From: an uncultured Candidatus Melainabacteria bacterium
Lineage (GTDB): Bacteria; Cyanobacteriota; Vampirovibrionia; Gastranaerophilales; Gastranaerophilaceae
DNA length: 64,000 nucleotides
NCBI GenBank assembly: GCA_934700385.1
Contig: CAKUXO010000006.1
Coordinates: forward strand, 1-64,000
Direction of reading: 5' to 3'
The stretch's first letter is position 1, and every line of letters starts with the position of its first letter. A program made the translations under genes and the position numbers. The notes beneath the pieces were generated by a model. It was given only the letters and a program-made list of their open reading frames with translations. It was not told the DNA's origin and searched no databases. Positions 25,117 through 33,969 of the stretch are shown here, in pieces.

Positions 25117-26098
25117 GTTTTTTGCTCATTTTATCTTTAACAATTGATAATAGCGAACCTGCAACAAAAATAGATGAGTATGAACCAACTGCAATACCAA
25201 TTATAATTGCAAGAACAAAGTCTTTAATTGTTGAACCGCCAAATAAATACAGTGCAAAAAGCGTGAATAATGTTGTTGCAGATGTATTGATTGAACGAGC
25301 TAATGTTTGATTAATTGAAGCGTTGATTATTTCAGATGTTGTCATTTTCTTAGCTAAAAATCTCATGTTTTCACGAACTCTATCAAACACAACAATAGTA
25401 TCGTTAATTGAATAACCGATAACTGTTAAAATAGCGGTGATAAATAAGCTATCGATTGTTGTTGAAAAGAAAATTCCTTTAAGAGCAAACACGCCAACAA
25501 CAAAAAGAGTATCGTGGAATAAAGCAATTAAAGCAATCCAGCCATATTCTGTTTTAAATCTGAATGAGATATAAATAACCATTACTATAAAAGAGAAAAT
25601 AAGGGCTATTAGAGTATTTTTAAGTAATTCTGAACCTAGGGTAGGACCAACAGAATTAACTTGAACAAGTTGAGAATTTTCAACATCAGATGAAATTACT
25701 TGAGTAATTTCATTAACTTTCTTTTGACCCTCTTTATCTCCTAAAAATGTTGTTCTGATTGAAATTAAGTTTGTTAAACTTTTATCTTTATCTTCGGTTG
25801 GGTTTTGGTTAACTGTTGTTTGAATAACAGGATTTTGTACTCCTATGTTTTCAAGTTTTTCTCTTAAAACGCCAAGCTCTTTAGTGTCAATTGATTTTGA
25901 TGAGCTATATTGTAAAATTGTACCACCTGTAAAATCAATACCAAGTTTTAGGGGTGCGTGGTTTGGTTGAGTAACTGATAGATAAATTATTGCAACTATG
26001 CAAGGTAATAAGAATAACATACTTAAACCAAGCCAAAAATATCTGAATTTAACTATATCTAATACATATTTCTTTTTTGTAATATTTGTATCTGCCAT
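25109..26098 (-). CDS. secF: Protein-export membrane protein SecF
   Basis: Half of the SecDF membrane complex, which uses the proton or sodium gradient to pull preproteins out on the far side. Start taken at MADTNITKKKY, after GGAG; the upstream TTG overlaps the ribosome site. The 329 residues have TM1 near 23-45, a periplasmic P1 domain, and five TMs from about 160 on. Seen are LGIDFTGGTILQY, VGPTLGSELL and GYSINDTIVVFDRVRENMR, all SecF signatures. It lies between secD and the HTH/zinc-ribbon gene. Confidence 0.95.
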   Translation of the reverse strand: MADTNITKKKYVLDIVKFRYFWLGLSMLFLLPCIVAIIYLSVTQPNHAPLKLGIDFTGGTILQYSSSKSIDTKELGVLREKLENIGVQNPVIQTTVNQNPTEDKDKSLTNLISIRTTFLGDKEGQKKVNEITQVISSDVENSQLVQVNSVGPTLGSELLKNTLIALIFSFIVMVIYISFRFKTEYGWIALIALFHDTLFVVGVFALKGIFFSTTIDSLFITAILTVIGYSINDTIVVFDRVRENMRFLAKKMTTSEIINASINQTLARSINTSATTLFTLFALYLFGGSTIKDFVLAIIIGIAVGSYSSIFVAGSLLSIVKDKMSKKHV

Positions 26099-26136
26099 TT
26101 TTTTCTCCAAATGATTATGTTATAGGGTTTTGATTA

Positions 26137-27447
26137 TTAATCTAAAACACCAAATTTTGCTTTTTCTCTTTTTGTTTCTTTTGCAATATAAGCGTCTTTA
26201 ATGTCTTCTTTTTTAAGACCAAACATTTCAGGATATTTTAATTCGCTTGTTCCGAAAATTAAGTGCATAAAGTTTTTAGTAATTGTAATTGCGCTGAACA
26301 TAGATAAACATACACCGATTATCAAGGTTAGTGCAAAACCTTTTACCATTGAAGCACCGAAGTGATAAAGAATTAAACAAGTAAGAATTGTTGATACGTT
26401 TGAATCGAAAATACTTGTAAATGCTCTATCAAAACCTGAATTAATTGCAGTATAAAGACTTCTGCCCATTTTCAATTCTTCTTTTGTACGTTCAAAAATT
26501 AAGATATTAGCGTCAATCGCCATACCGATTGAAAGGATGAAACCTGCAATACCTGTTAATGTAAGGGTTACAGGTACGATTTTAAAGATTGCAAAGTTCA
26601 TAACGGCATAAATTGCAAGTACAAAGCAAGAAATTAAACCTAAAACTCTGTAATAGATAACCATAAATATCATAACTGCGCTGATACCGATTAAGCCTGC
26701 AATTTTAGATTTATTAATACTATCTTGACCAAGAGTTGGTCCAACTGATTCTTCTTCAATTATTTGAGCACCAACAGGAAGTGCGCCGGCATTTAATAAA
26801 TCAACCATTTGTTTTGCTTCATCAAATTCAAAACCGCCCTCGCCACCTGTAATTTGAGCATGACCGCCTGTGATTTGTTCATTTACTCTTGGTGCAGATT
26901 GTAATTCGCCATTAAAGAAAATCGCCATTTGTTTTCCGGTTAATTCTTTTGTTAAATCAGAAAATTTCTTAGCGCCCTCATTATTAAATTCAAGTTCAAC
27001 CATCCATTCACCTGAACTTGGAACAGAGCCAACGTTAGATTTTCTTAAATCTTTACCTGTTAAACCTGTTGATTGCCATTCAATTGAACCATCTTCTTTT
27101 TGAATTGGTCTTTTAAATTCAAGCTCTGCGGTTTGACCGATAAATTCTTTTGCTTTTGTTGTGTCTGTGATATTAGGAATTTCAACAAGAAGTCTTTTTG
27201 TGCCAATTCTTTGAACAATGGTTTCACCAACGCCCATGGCATTAACACGGTTTTCAATAGCATATTGCAAGCTATCCATAATTTCCGGTGTAATTTTAGG
27301 AACAGATGGAGAAGTTTGAGCTTCAAGCATTAATCTTGAACCACCTACTAAATCAAGCCCAAGACTTGTCGGTTTTTTATAAAGAATAAATATGCTCGCA
27401 CAAGTAAGAGCCATAATAATCCAAAAAAGAATTAGTTTGTTTTTCAT
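26137..27447 (-). CDS. secD: Protein-export membrane protein SecD
   Basis: Partner of SecF. The 436 residues start with an N-terminal TM (6-24). SLGLDLVGGSRLMLEA follows, then the P1 head and base domains (VNAMGVGETIVQRIG), and the C-terminal TM bundle with VGPTLGQDSINKS and GMAIDANILIFERTKEELK. It is shorter than E. coli SecD (615 aa), as in many non-proteobacterial lineages. First gene of a secD-secF-HTH operon. Confidence 0.96.
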   Translation of the reverse strand: MKNKLILFWIIMALTCASIFILYKKPTSLGLDLVGGSRLMLEAQTSPSVPKITPEIMDSLQYAIENRVNAMGVGETIVQRIGTKRLLVEIPNITDTTKAKEFIGQTAELEFKRPIQKEDGSIEWQSTGLTGKDLRKSNVGSVPSSGEWMVELEFNNEGAKKFSDLTKELTGKQMAIFFNGELQSAPRVNEQITGGHAQITGGEGGFEFDEAKQMVDLLNAGALPVGAQIIEEESVGPTLGQDSINKSKIAGLIGISAVMIFMVIYYRVLGLISCFVLAIYAVMNFAIFKIVPVTLTLTGIAGFILSIGMAIDANILIFERTKEELKMGRSLYTAINSGFDRAFTSIFDSNVSTILTCLILYHFGASMVKGFALTLIIGVCLSMFSAITITKNFMHLIFGTSELKYPEMFGLKKEDIKDAYIAKETKREKAKFGVLD

Positions 27448-27622
27448 TAAGTCATCCTCTGATTGAAATATTCAGCATGATTATAACAAAAATATAAATA
27501 AAAGTTAAATTATCTTTTAGGCTAATTTTTTATTTTTATAATATATGTATTAAAATTGGATTTATTTATGAAGAAATGTATCAATTTTTAAAGTTTTTAA
27601 GAAAACATGTCGAAAAAATAAG

Positions 27623-27649
27623 TGTTAATAAATGTAATAAATATTAACA
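27623..27649 (+). promoter_or_regulatory. Inverted repeat TGTTAATA-N11-TATTAACA
   Basis: A perfect 8-bp inverted repeat lies about 75 bases before the small gene at 27725. It overlaps the 21-base pattern shared with 20495-20515. It is operator-like; the binding protein is unknown. Confidence 0.4.
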
Positions 27650-27679
27650 ATTCTATCAATTTTTTACTATGATTTGTTT

Positions 27680-27705
27680 TTATTAAGGTAAGGACTCCTT
27701 GATAA
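27680..27705 (+). promoter_or_regulatory. Leader hairpin with AAGGA loop before small-protein operon
   Basis: TTATTAAGG/CCTTGATAA (one G-T pair) encloses TAAGGACT, which contains AAGGA, an ANGGA-type CsrA core. The ribosome site AAAGGAG follows at 27711-27717 with another AAGGA. The arrangement parallels that in front of flagellin. Confidence 0.4.
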
Positions 27706-27724
27706 AAACAAAAGGAGATCTGAA

Positions 27725-27994
27725 TTGCAAAAGATAATAAAACAACATCTAAAGCAATTGAAAACTTTTATAAATTATTCCAAAAACTATCTAATCAGGA
27801 ATAATCCGATAAAAGTTCTCAAGAAAAGTGTAATTGCAGGTTTAAAAGATGCTCTTTCAATTAATAAAAAAAGGAAGATGGTTCAATATAAATTAAGATA
27901 CCAAATGCACCAATTAAACCAAATGGAAAAATTGATTGCTCAAAACAACGAGCACACTTTCCTAAGAGGCAATAAATTTAATGAAATGAGATAA
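27725..27994 (+). CDS. Small very basic protein
   Basis: An 89-residue Lys/Arg/Gln-rich protein of unknown family (KQHLKQLKTFINYSKNYLIR...), with no acidic stretch, no signal peptide and no membrane span. The start is TTG, eight bases after AAAGGAG. The stop is three bases before the next ATG, so the pair forms an operon. The charge suggests binding to nucleic acid or to an acidic partner. The control region is long and structured. Confidence 0.6.
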   Translation: MQKIIKQHLKQLKTFINYSKNYLIRNNPIKVLKKSVIAGLKDALSINKKRKMVQYKLRYQMHQLNQMEKLIAQNNEHTFLRGNKFNEMR

Positions 27995-27997
27995 ATT

Positions 27998-28321
27998 ATG
28001 GGACTATTGCTCGCACAGGCGAAAATTGCACAACTAAATAGTTACAGAGCTGATCTTGAGTATAATGTTAACCTTATTATGTCAACAAAAACAAACTTGG
28101 CAAAACAGGTTACAGAATTAACAAATCTTGGCTCTGATATGGATGTTGATAGTCCTGAAATGAAAGCGCTTGAAGAAAAGTTAGCCAGACTTAAAGAAGT
28201 TGATAAAGCGCTTGATCAAAAAATGCAAAATTATCAAACCCAACTTGAACTTGTCGATTCTCAAATGCAATATGCTCAACAAATGAGAAGTAGCGCAATT
28301 CAAAGAAATACAATGGGATAG
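27998..28321 (+). CDS. Small coiled-coil protein
   Basis: A 107-residue all-helical protein. Heptad-like repeats run from about 15 to 95 (LTNLGSDMDVDSPEMKALEEKLARLKEVDKALDQ, read in segments; YQTQLELVDSQMQYAQQM). The N-terminus MGLLLAQAKIAQLNSY is amphipathic. No family recognised; general look of a secretion- or appendage-associated helical protein, which is only an impression. It is translated right after the basic 89-residue protein and ends near the opposing transporter. Confidence 0.65.
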   Translation: MGLLLAQAKIAQLNSYRADLEYNVNLIMSTKTNLAKQVTELTNLGSDMDVDSPEMKALEEKLARLKEVDKALDQKMQNYQTQLELVDSQMQYAQQMRSSAIQRNTMG

Positions 28322-28331
28322 AGGTTAAATT

Positions 28332-29630
28332 TTAGAAAATATAAACCGCAATTAATGCTGCTATAATTAAAGCAGGGTTGTAGTGTAAAAATGTAGGAAT
28401 ACACGTATCTTTTATGTGATTATGTTGATTATCTGCGTTTAAACCAGATGTTGGTCCAAGCGTTGTATCAGAAGCCGGTGAACCAGCGTCACCTAGAGCA
28501 GCTGCTGCGCAAAGAAGAATTATTGTTGCAGGGGTTGAAAAGTCTAATTTAGCGCACAATGGAACAAATAAAACGGCTAAAATCGGGATAGTACCGAAAG
28601 AAGAACCTATGCCGATTGTTATTAAAAGCCCTATTAATAACATAGCGCTTGAAGCAAGGAATTTTGAATGTTCAATGTAAGGCATAATTGAATTAACAAA
28701 AGTTTCAATGCCATTTGTTTCTTTTAAAACTAGGGCATAACCCGCACAAACCAACATTACAAAAGCAATATAGCCCATTAAGCCAACACCCTCGTTAATT
28801 AAAAAGTCCATTTTTTTATGTGAAACGGCTCTAAAACCAAAAATTACACCTAAACCAATAAGAGCGCCTAATGGAAGTGAACCGCTTATTAATTGAACAA
28901 TCAAGGTTATAATTGCACCTAAAATAGTGATATAGTGTTTCTTTTCAAGTTTTTTATTTGTAAATTCTTCGCTATCATCAAGATAAACTTGCTTGTATGT
29001 TCTTTCTTTTCTGTATGTTATAAAAATACTGATTAAAAGGGCTATGAACATAGCAAAGCCTAAAAACCAGCTGTAGTGCCAAACATCAGTCTTTAAAACT
29101 TTAATTCCATTAAGAGTTAAGTTATCTGCAATTAAGCCTTGAAAAATTAAACCAAAACCAGCAGGAATTGCAATATATGGCGCTTTTAAACCAAAAACCA
29201 AAGCACAAGCAATTGCCCTTCTATCTATTTTTAATTTGTTCATAACCTTTAATAATGGCGGAATTAAAATCGGAATAAAGGCAATATGAACAGGTATAAG
29301 GTTTTGTGACATTATTGAAATAATTACTAAAATAAAAATTAAAAGATATTTATTATCTTTTATAAAAGTTGAAATTTTAACAGATAATAATGAAGCAAGC
29401 CCTGTGTGGGTCATAGCAGCAGCCAAAGTACCAAGCAAAATGTAGCTTAAAGCGGTTTCAGAATTTTGCCCCATGCCAGAAATAAATAAATCCATAATTT
29501 CTGAAATCGGCATTTTAGCTAATAAACCTGCAACAATTGAACTTATCATCAATGAAAATAAAACATTGATTTTAAGAACGCAAAGTACGCATAAAACTAT
29601 AACAGAAGTTACTACAGGGTTTAATTCCAT
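28332..29630 (-). CDS. Na+/H+ antiporter-family transporter, YuiF-like
   Basis: A 432-residue inner-membrane protein with about 11-12 hydrophobic spans. The C-terminal signature GDAGSPASDTTLGPTSGLNAD...HNHIKDTCIPTF is typical of the NhaC/YuiF branch of the ion transporter superfamily, members of which move Na+/H+ or organic acids and amino acids. Substrate cannot be read from the sequence. It starts 12 bases after the GT-C gene upstream. TGTGATAAT seven bases before the ATG suggests an extra internal promoter. Confidence 0.85.
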   Translation of the reverse strand: MELNPVVTSVIVLCVLCVLKINVLFSLMISSIVAGLLAKMPISEIMDLFISGMGQNSETALSYILLGTLAAAMTHTGLASLLSVKISTFIKDNKYLLIFILVIISIMSQNLIPVHIAFIPILIPPLLKVMNKLKIDRRAIACALVFGLKAPYIAIPAGFGLIFQGLIADNLTLNGIKVLKTDVWHYSWFLGFAMFIALLISIFITYRKERTYKQVYLDDSEEFTNKKLEKKHYITILGAIITLIVQLISGSLPLGALIGLGVIFGFRAVSHKKMDFLINEGVGLMGYIAFVMLVCAGYALVLKETNGIETFVNSIMPYIEHSKFLASSAMLLIGLLITIGIGSSFGTIPILAVLFVPLCAKLDFSTPATIILLCAAAALGDAGSPASDTTLGPTSGLNADNQHNHIKDTCIPTFLHYNPALIIAALIAVYIF

Positions 29631-29642
29631 AAAAAAATATTA

Positions 29643-31094
29643 TCACAAACAAAATATTTGATATATTTCTAAATTGTATTTTTCAACTTCATCAACTTTT
29701 TTAAAAAGATATTTTTTCTTTTTTGTTTCAAAAATATAATCATCATTTTGTTCAAAATATGTTGTATCTTTAAAATTTTGCCTTAAAAACATATCTGTTG
29801 TTAAAATATAAGCCTTTTTATTTTCATTATAAAATTTTATAAATTCATCTAAATCTATTTCAATTCGTGCAAGTTTAAAAATATCTTTAATGCTTTCAAA
29901 ACTTTTTCTATCTCTATTATAAACATCATAAATTTTTATATTTTTTTTATCTAAATAAGCTAATGAAGCCGGCGCAATATCATTCCACCATTCAAGAACA
30001 TATAATTTTGCATTTTTATAGTTTTCATTTTTATAGATGTAATTAGCTATATAAAGCGATTTTGATTCATTTACAAATTTCATATTTCCTGTATCTAAAA
30101 ATGAAGATGGAAATAAAGCTAAGATAAAAATCGTTGTATAAAAAATTTTAATTACTTTATTTTTAAAAAGTTTTTTATAAAAAATCCAACAAAAAGTAAT
30201 AAAATAAATGTAATAAAATAAATAGTTCCACCAATTTCCATAATAAATAAAAATAAATAATGAGCTAAGGGTTATAAATTGCGCTAAAATAAATAAAAGT
30301 GCTTTTTTTGATTTTTTAAATAGATAAAAAATTGAATAATAAAATGAAATAAAAATAGTTAATCTAAAAAGAAAAGATGTAATACAAAGCCCATTAGGAA
30401 CTAAAAGATAATTCATTATGTCAAAAATAAAATTAATTGAATTATCTCTATATGGCGTTTGGGTTTTAAAAAATTGCAAAAATAAAGTTAAAGCTAATAA
30501 AACAAAGATTAATAAAGTTTTAATTAAAACATCTTTTGAAAGCATTTTTCTTTTAAAACGAGAAAACAATTCAAAAATATAAAAAATAACAAAATAAAAG
30601 CAACAAAGCGCCATTACAACACTTGTGTTTGCGCATAAAAACAACATAAAAGAATAATGGTATGGTTTTTTAAATCTTTTTGGGTAATATGAGCAAGCTA
30701 AAAATAAAAATAAAATTCCAAGAGAATAACACCTTGCAACAGGCGCAAAATAATTTAAAAAAGGAAAAGAAAAAGTTATTAAAACTTTAATTAAGGTATT
30801 AAATGGGGATTTTTTCCATAAAACTAAAAGTGCTAAAATGCAAAAAATCCAATTAATTAAAAACATTGAATAAGGATAAAATTTAACATTGTTAAATGGT
30901 TTTAAAATTAAATACCAAAAAATCCCATGTCCTTCTATCCTTGTTAAGTAAAAAATTTCTTTTAATTTTAAGCAAGATATGTTAAAGGCGTGGGTTTCAT
31001 CCCAAAAAGGAATTCTAAAAAGCATTATAAAAATGGTTATTAAACCAAAAATTAAAAGAGAATATTTATTAAAAAATATCTTAATTTTATCCAT
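29643..31094 (-). CDS. GT-C-like polytopic glycosyltransferase (copy 2)
   Basis: A 483-residue protein with about ten membrane spans. The first loop carries DETHAF (32-37), the acidic pair expected of GT-C enzymes that use polyprenyl-phosphate sugars. IEGHGIFWYLILK and VARCYSLGIL follow, motifs shared with the protein at 32453 (VEGHSALWFLLLK, VARPYTLALL). A soluble C-terminal part follows the last span. Its start overlaps the rdgB end by eight bases. Probably acts on the outer face of the inner membrane; donor and acceptor unknown. Confidence 0.72.
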   Translation of the reverse strand: MDKIKIFFNKYSLLIFGLITIFIMLFRIPFWDETHAFNISCLKLKEIFYLTRIEGHGIFWYLILKPFNNVKFYPYSMFLINWIFCILALLVLWKKSPFNTLIKVLITFSFPFLNYFAPVARCYSLGILFLFLACSYYPKRFKKPYHYSFMLFLCANTSVVMALCCFYFVIFYIFELFSRFKRKMLSKDVLIKTLLIFVLLALTLFLQFFKTQTPYRDNSINFIFDIMNYLLVPNGLCITSFLFRLTIFISFYYSIFYLFKKSKKALLFILAQFITLSSLFIFIYYGNWWNYLFYYIYFITFCWIFYKKLFKNKVIKIFYTTIFILALFPSSFLDTGNMKFVNESKSLYIANYIYKNENYKNAKLYVLEWWNDIAPASLAYLDKKNIKIYDVYNRDRKSFESIKDIFKLARIEIDLDEFIKFYNENKKAYILTTDMFLRQNFKDTTYFEQNDDYIFETKKKKYLFKKVDEVEKYNLEIYQIFCL

Positions 31095-31677
31095 TTAATT
31101 TTTCTTTGTTTTCTTTAATCCAAGATAAAACTTCATTTAGAGCGCTCGAGCGGTGTGATGTTTTAGATTTTTCAACGTCACTTAAACTTGCCATTGTCAT
31201 ATTTTTTTCAGGAATGTAAAAAATTGGGTCATAGCCAAAACCATTTTGCCCATCTGGTTTTTCGGTGATTAAACCTTTGCAAACTCCTTGTGTTTGAAAT
31301 AAAATTTCACCTTTTTTATTAACTAAAACCATAGCGCAAACAAACTTTGCGTTGCGGTTTTTCTTGTCTTTCATGTTAAATAAAAGTTTTTCAATTCTTT
31401 CTTTTGGACTTGGTGCATATCTTGCGCTATAAATCCCAGGGGTATCATCAAGAGCTTCAACACAAAGCCCTGAATCATCTGCTAAAAAGAAATTTCCCTC
31501 GCTATATAAACTTGCATATTTTGCTTTGCAATATGCGTTTTCAAGAAAAGTTTTTCCATCTTCAATCGGGTTAAAATCTTTAGTAGATGGCAAAATAAAT
31601 TCAACTCCTTGAGCTTTTGAAATTAGGTTAATTTCTTCAACTTTATGGCTATTACCTGTTGCAAGAACTATTTTCAT
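31087..31677 (-). CDS. rdgB: XTP/dITP diphosphatase (RdgB/HAM1)
   Basis: House-cleaning pyrophosphatase that removes ITP, dITP and XTP from the nucleotide pool. Start taken at MKIVLATGNSHKVEEI, whose ATG overlaps the uppS stop (TAATG) and follows GGGGGA. Seen are FLADDSGLCVEALDDTPGIYSARYA and NGFGYDPIF, both diagnostic. It sits between uppS and a GT-C gene in one transcript. About 196 residues, the usual length. Confidence 0.95.
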   Translation of the reverse strand: MKIVLATGNSHKVEEINLISKAQGVEFILPSTKDFNPIEDGKTFLENAYCKAKYASLYSEGNFFLADDSGLCVEALDDTPGIYSARYAPSPKERIEKLLFNMKDKKNRNAKFVCAMVLVNKKGEILFQTQGVCKGLITEKPDGQNGFGYDPIFYIPEKNMTMASLSDVEKSKTSHRSSALNEVLSWIKENKEKLNG

Positions 31678-32402
31678 TATTTCCCCCATCTTCTTTGTCT
31701 TTTATTAAATTCTTCAATAGCTAAAATAAGTGCATTTTTATCAAATTCAGGCCAGAAAATATCTGTAACAAAAATTTCACTGTAAGCTATTTGCCAAAGA
31801 AGATAGTTGCTTATTCTTTTTTCTCCCGATGTTCTAATTAATAAATCAGGATCAGGAAGATTAGATGTATAAAGATATTTTGAAATTAATTCTTGGTTAA
31901 TATCTTCAACTTTAACGTTATCTTTAACAATGTTTTTAATGGCATGTTCGATTTCATCTCTTGCGCCATAATTAATCGCAACTGTTAAAACAACCCCTGT
32001 ATTATTTTTTGTTGTTTCTTTTGATTGAGCTAAAATTTCTTGAAGATTTTTGTTTAAGCCCTCTAAATCCCCTATGAAATTCATTTTTACATTATTTTCA
32101 TTTAGCTCTTTAAGTTCATTTTTAAGGGTTGTAGCTAATAAATCCATTAAAAAATCAACTTCTTCTTTCTTTCTGTTCCAGTTTTCAGTTGAAAAAGCAT
32201 ATAATGTAAGATATTTAATCCCTAGGTCATCACAGGCTCTTGTTGTTTTTTTAAGGGCGTCAACCCCTTTTTTATGACCCATCATAGTGGGTAAGTGGTG
32301 TAATTTTGCCCATCTTCGATTGCCGTCCATGATTATAGCGATATGTTTTAAATTTGTTGTTTTAACAATATCTTTGATTTTATTTTCTAATAATAATTCC
32401 AT
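31677..32402 (-). CDS. uppS: Undecaprenyl diphosphate synthase
   Basis: Cis-prenyltransferase that makes the C55 lipid carrier for peptidoglycan and other envelope glycans. The 241 residues show HIAIIMDGNRRWAK (catalytic Asp), YLTLYAFSTENWNR, and the C-terminal DPDLLIRTSGEKRISNYLLWQIAYSE. The stop overlaps the rdgB start. A GT-C-like gene lies upstream and another downstream, likely users of the carrier made here. Confidence 0.97.
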   Translation of the reverse strand: MELLLENKIKDIVKTTNLKHIAIIMDGNRRWAKLHHLPTMMGHKKGVDALKKTTRACDDLGIKYLTLYAFSTENWNRKKEEVDFLMDLLATTLKNELKELNENNVKMNFIGDLEGLNKNLQEILAQSKETTKNNTGVVLTVAINYGARDEIEHAIKNIVKDNVKVEDINQELISKYLYTSNLPDPDLLIRTSGEKRISNYLLWQIAYSEIFVTDIFWPEFDKNALILAIEEFNKRQRRWGK

Positions 32403-32452
32403 TTTAATTCCTTTAGTTTTAAGATTATGATAGCTTAAATATTTTTATACTG

Positions 32453-33937
32453 CTATTTTATTTTATAAATTCGATATATTGTAAAACCGATGTCATTTAT
32501 AAATTCAATTATTTCAAAATAATATTCGTGGTTTTTATTTTTATAGATAAATCCTCTGTTAGGAACTATTTTAAGATTTTCTTGTTCTAAAAATCTTAAT
32601 TCTAAATCTGTTCCTTCGTTAACTAGAAAATTAATTTCATTAGGATTAAAAATTTTATCAAAATTATCTAGATTAAAAGGGGTGTTTCTATTTTTAAAAA
32701 CATACTTCAATCCCTCTTTAGAATTTAATTTATTTCCTTTTACATCATAAACATCAATATTATTTTTAACTAAATATGGTAAACTTCCTGCGCTAAAAGC
32801 GCCATAGTAATCAAAGCAATATATTTTAGAATTTTCAAAGTTGATTTTTTTAACTTCTTGAACCATTTGAATATAATGTCTTGAATTTAAAACAGGATTT
32901 TTGCCATCAAAAAATAATGAACATGGGTTTAATAAAACAATTAAATATAAAATTAAAATACAATTATAAATTTTTTCTTCTTTTAAATCTTTAAAACCTA
33001 TAACATAAGCTACCATTAAATAAATTAAATAAAAATAATAGTGCCAAATTGAACCAACATAAACAAATGAGAAAAATAAAGTCATTAAAATATATGTTGA
33101 AGATAAAAATATAAAAGAACGATTATTTTTCTTAAATAACATAAAAATTGATGTATATAAGGTAATAAAAGTTGTTATGTTAAATATCATTTGAAAAATT
33201 GTTGAATTTCTTGATGCTCTAAGTGGGGTTAGAGTTAAACAAATTAAATCTTTAAAAAATTGATTAATTTCTTCGATTTTTCTCATTTGTTCAATATCTG
33301 GATTATAAACTTGAAGAAGATAGCTTAATCCCCCTAAAATAAAAATAGATGAAATTATAAAAATTTTCTTTTTATTAAATGTTTTAGATTTATTAATGTC
33401 ATAAATAAAAAATATTAGAAAAATTAATGAACCAAATGCGCAAACAATGTTTATATAACCAAATAAAACAAGTAAGGCTGAATATAAATATGGTTTTTTA
33501 AGTGGGTCATCAAGATATAATTTAACTATAAAAACTAAGATTAAAAGAGCAAGGGTGTATGGTCTTGCAACAACTCCATATAAATGGAAAAAAGGTGCAC
33601 TTAAACAAATTAAGGTTTTAATTATGTTGTTAAAAGGAAAAAAGCGATAAAAGAAAATAATGAATAATGACGCTATAATCCAATTAAAAAATAACATATT
33701 ATATGGATAAAATTTAACACTTGGTGCAAAAATTTTTAACAATAAAAACCATAAGGCGCTATGCCCTTCAACTTTTGTTAAAGAAAAAATATCTAAAAAA
33801 GGTAATTGTGAAATTATATAAGCATGCGCTTCATCATAAAATGGAACCCTTAAAAGGCAATAGAAAAGTAAAAGTATAATAATTGCAACAGGTGCAATTG
33901 TTTTAAGTTTTTCATCAATTAAATTTAAAATTTTCAT
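32453..33937 (-). CDS. GT-C-like polytopic glycosyltransferase (copy 1)
   Basis: A 494-residue protein with about ten membrane spans, paralogous to the one at 29643. I start at MKILNLIDEKLK, because a longer form adds 15 codons that the paralogue lacks and the bases before this ATG resemble a TATTAT promoter box. DEAHAY lies at 35-40, then VEGHSALWFLLLK and VARPYTLALL. A C-terminal soluble part follows. The 50-base gap to uppS suggests one operon. Function inferred from fold class only. Confidence 0.7.
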   Translation of the reverse strand: MKILNLIDEKLKTIAPVAIIILLLFYCLLRVPFYDEAHAYIISQLPFLDIFSLTKVEGHSALWFLLLKIFAPSVKFYPYNMLFFNWIIASLFIIFFYRFFPFNNIIKTLICLSAPFFHLYGVVARPYTLALLILVFIVKLYLDDPLKKPYLYSALLVLFGYINIVCAFGSLIFLIFFIYDINKSKTFNKKKIFIISSIFILGGLSYLLQVYNPDIEQMRKIEEINQFFKDLICLTLTPLRASRNSTIFQMIFNITTFITLYTSIFMLFKKNNRSFIFLSSTYILMTLFFSFVYVGSIWHYYFYLIYLMVAYVIGFKDLKEEKIYNCILILYLIVLLNPCSLFFDGKNPVLNSRHYIQMVQEVKKINFENSKIYCFDYYGAFSAGSLPYLVKNNIDVYDVKGNKLNSKEGLKYVFKNRNTPFNLDNFDKIFNPNEINFLVNEGTDLELRFLEQENLKIVPNRGFIYKNKNHEYYFEIIEFINDIGFTIYRIYKIK

Positions 33938-33969
33938 AATTATAATAATATCAAAAATTGTGATAATAT

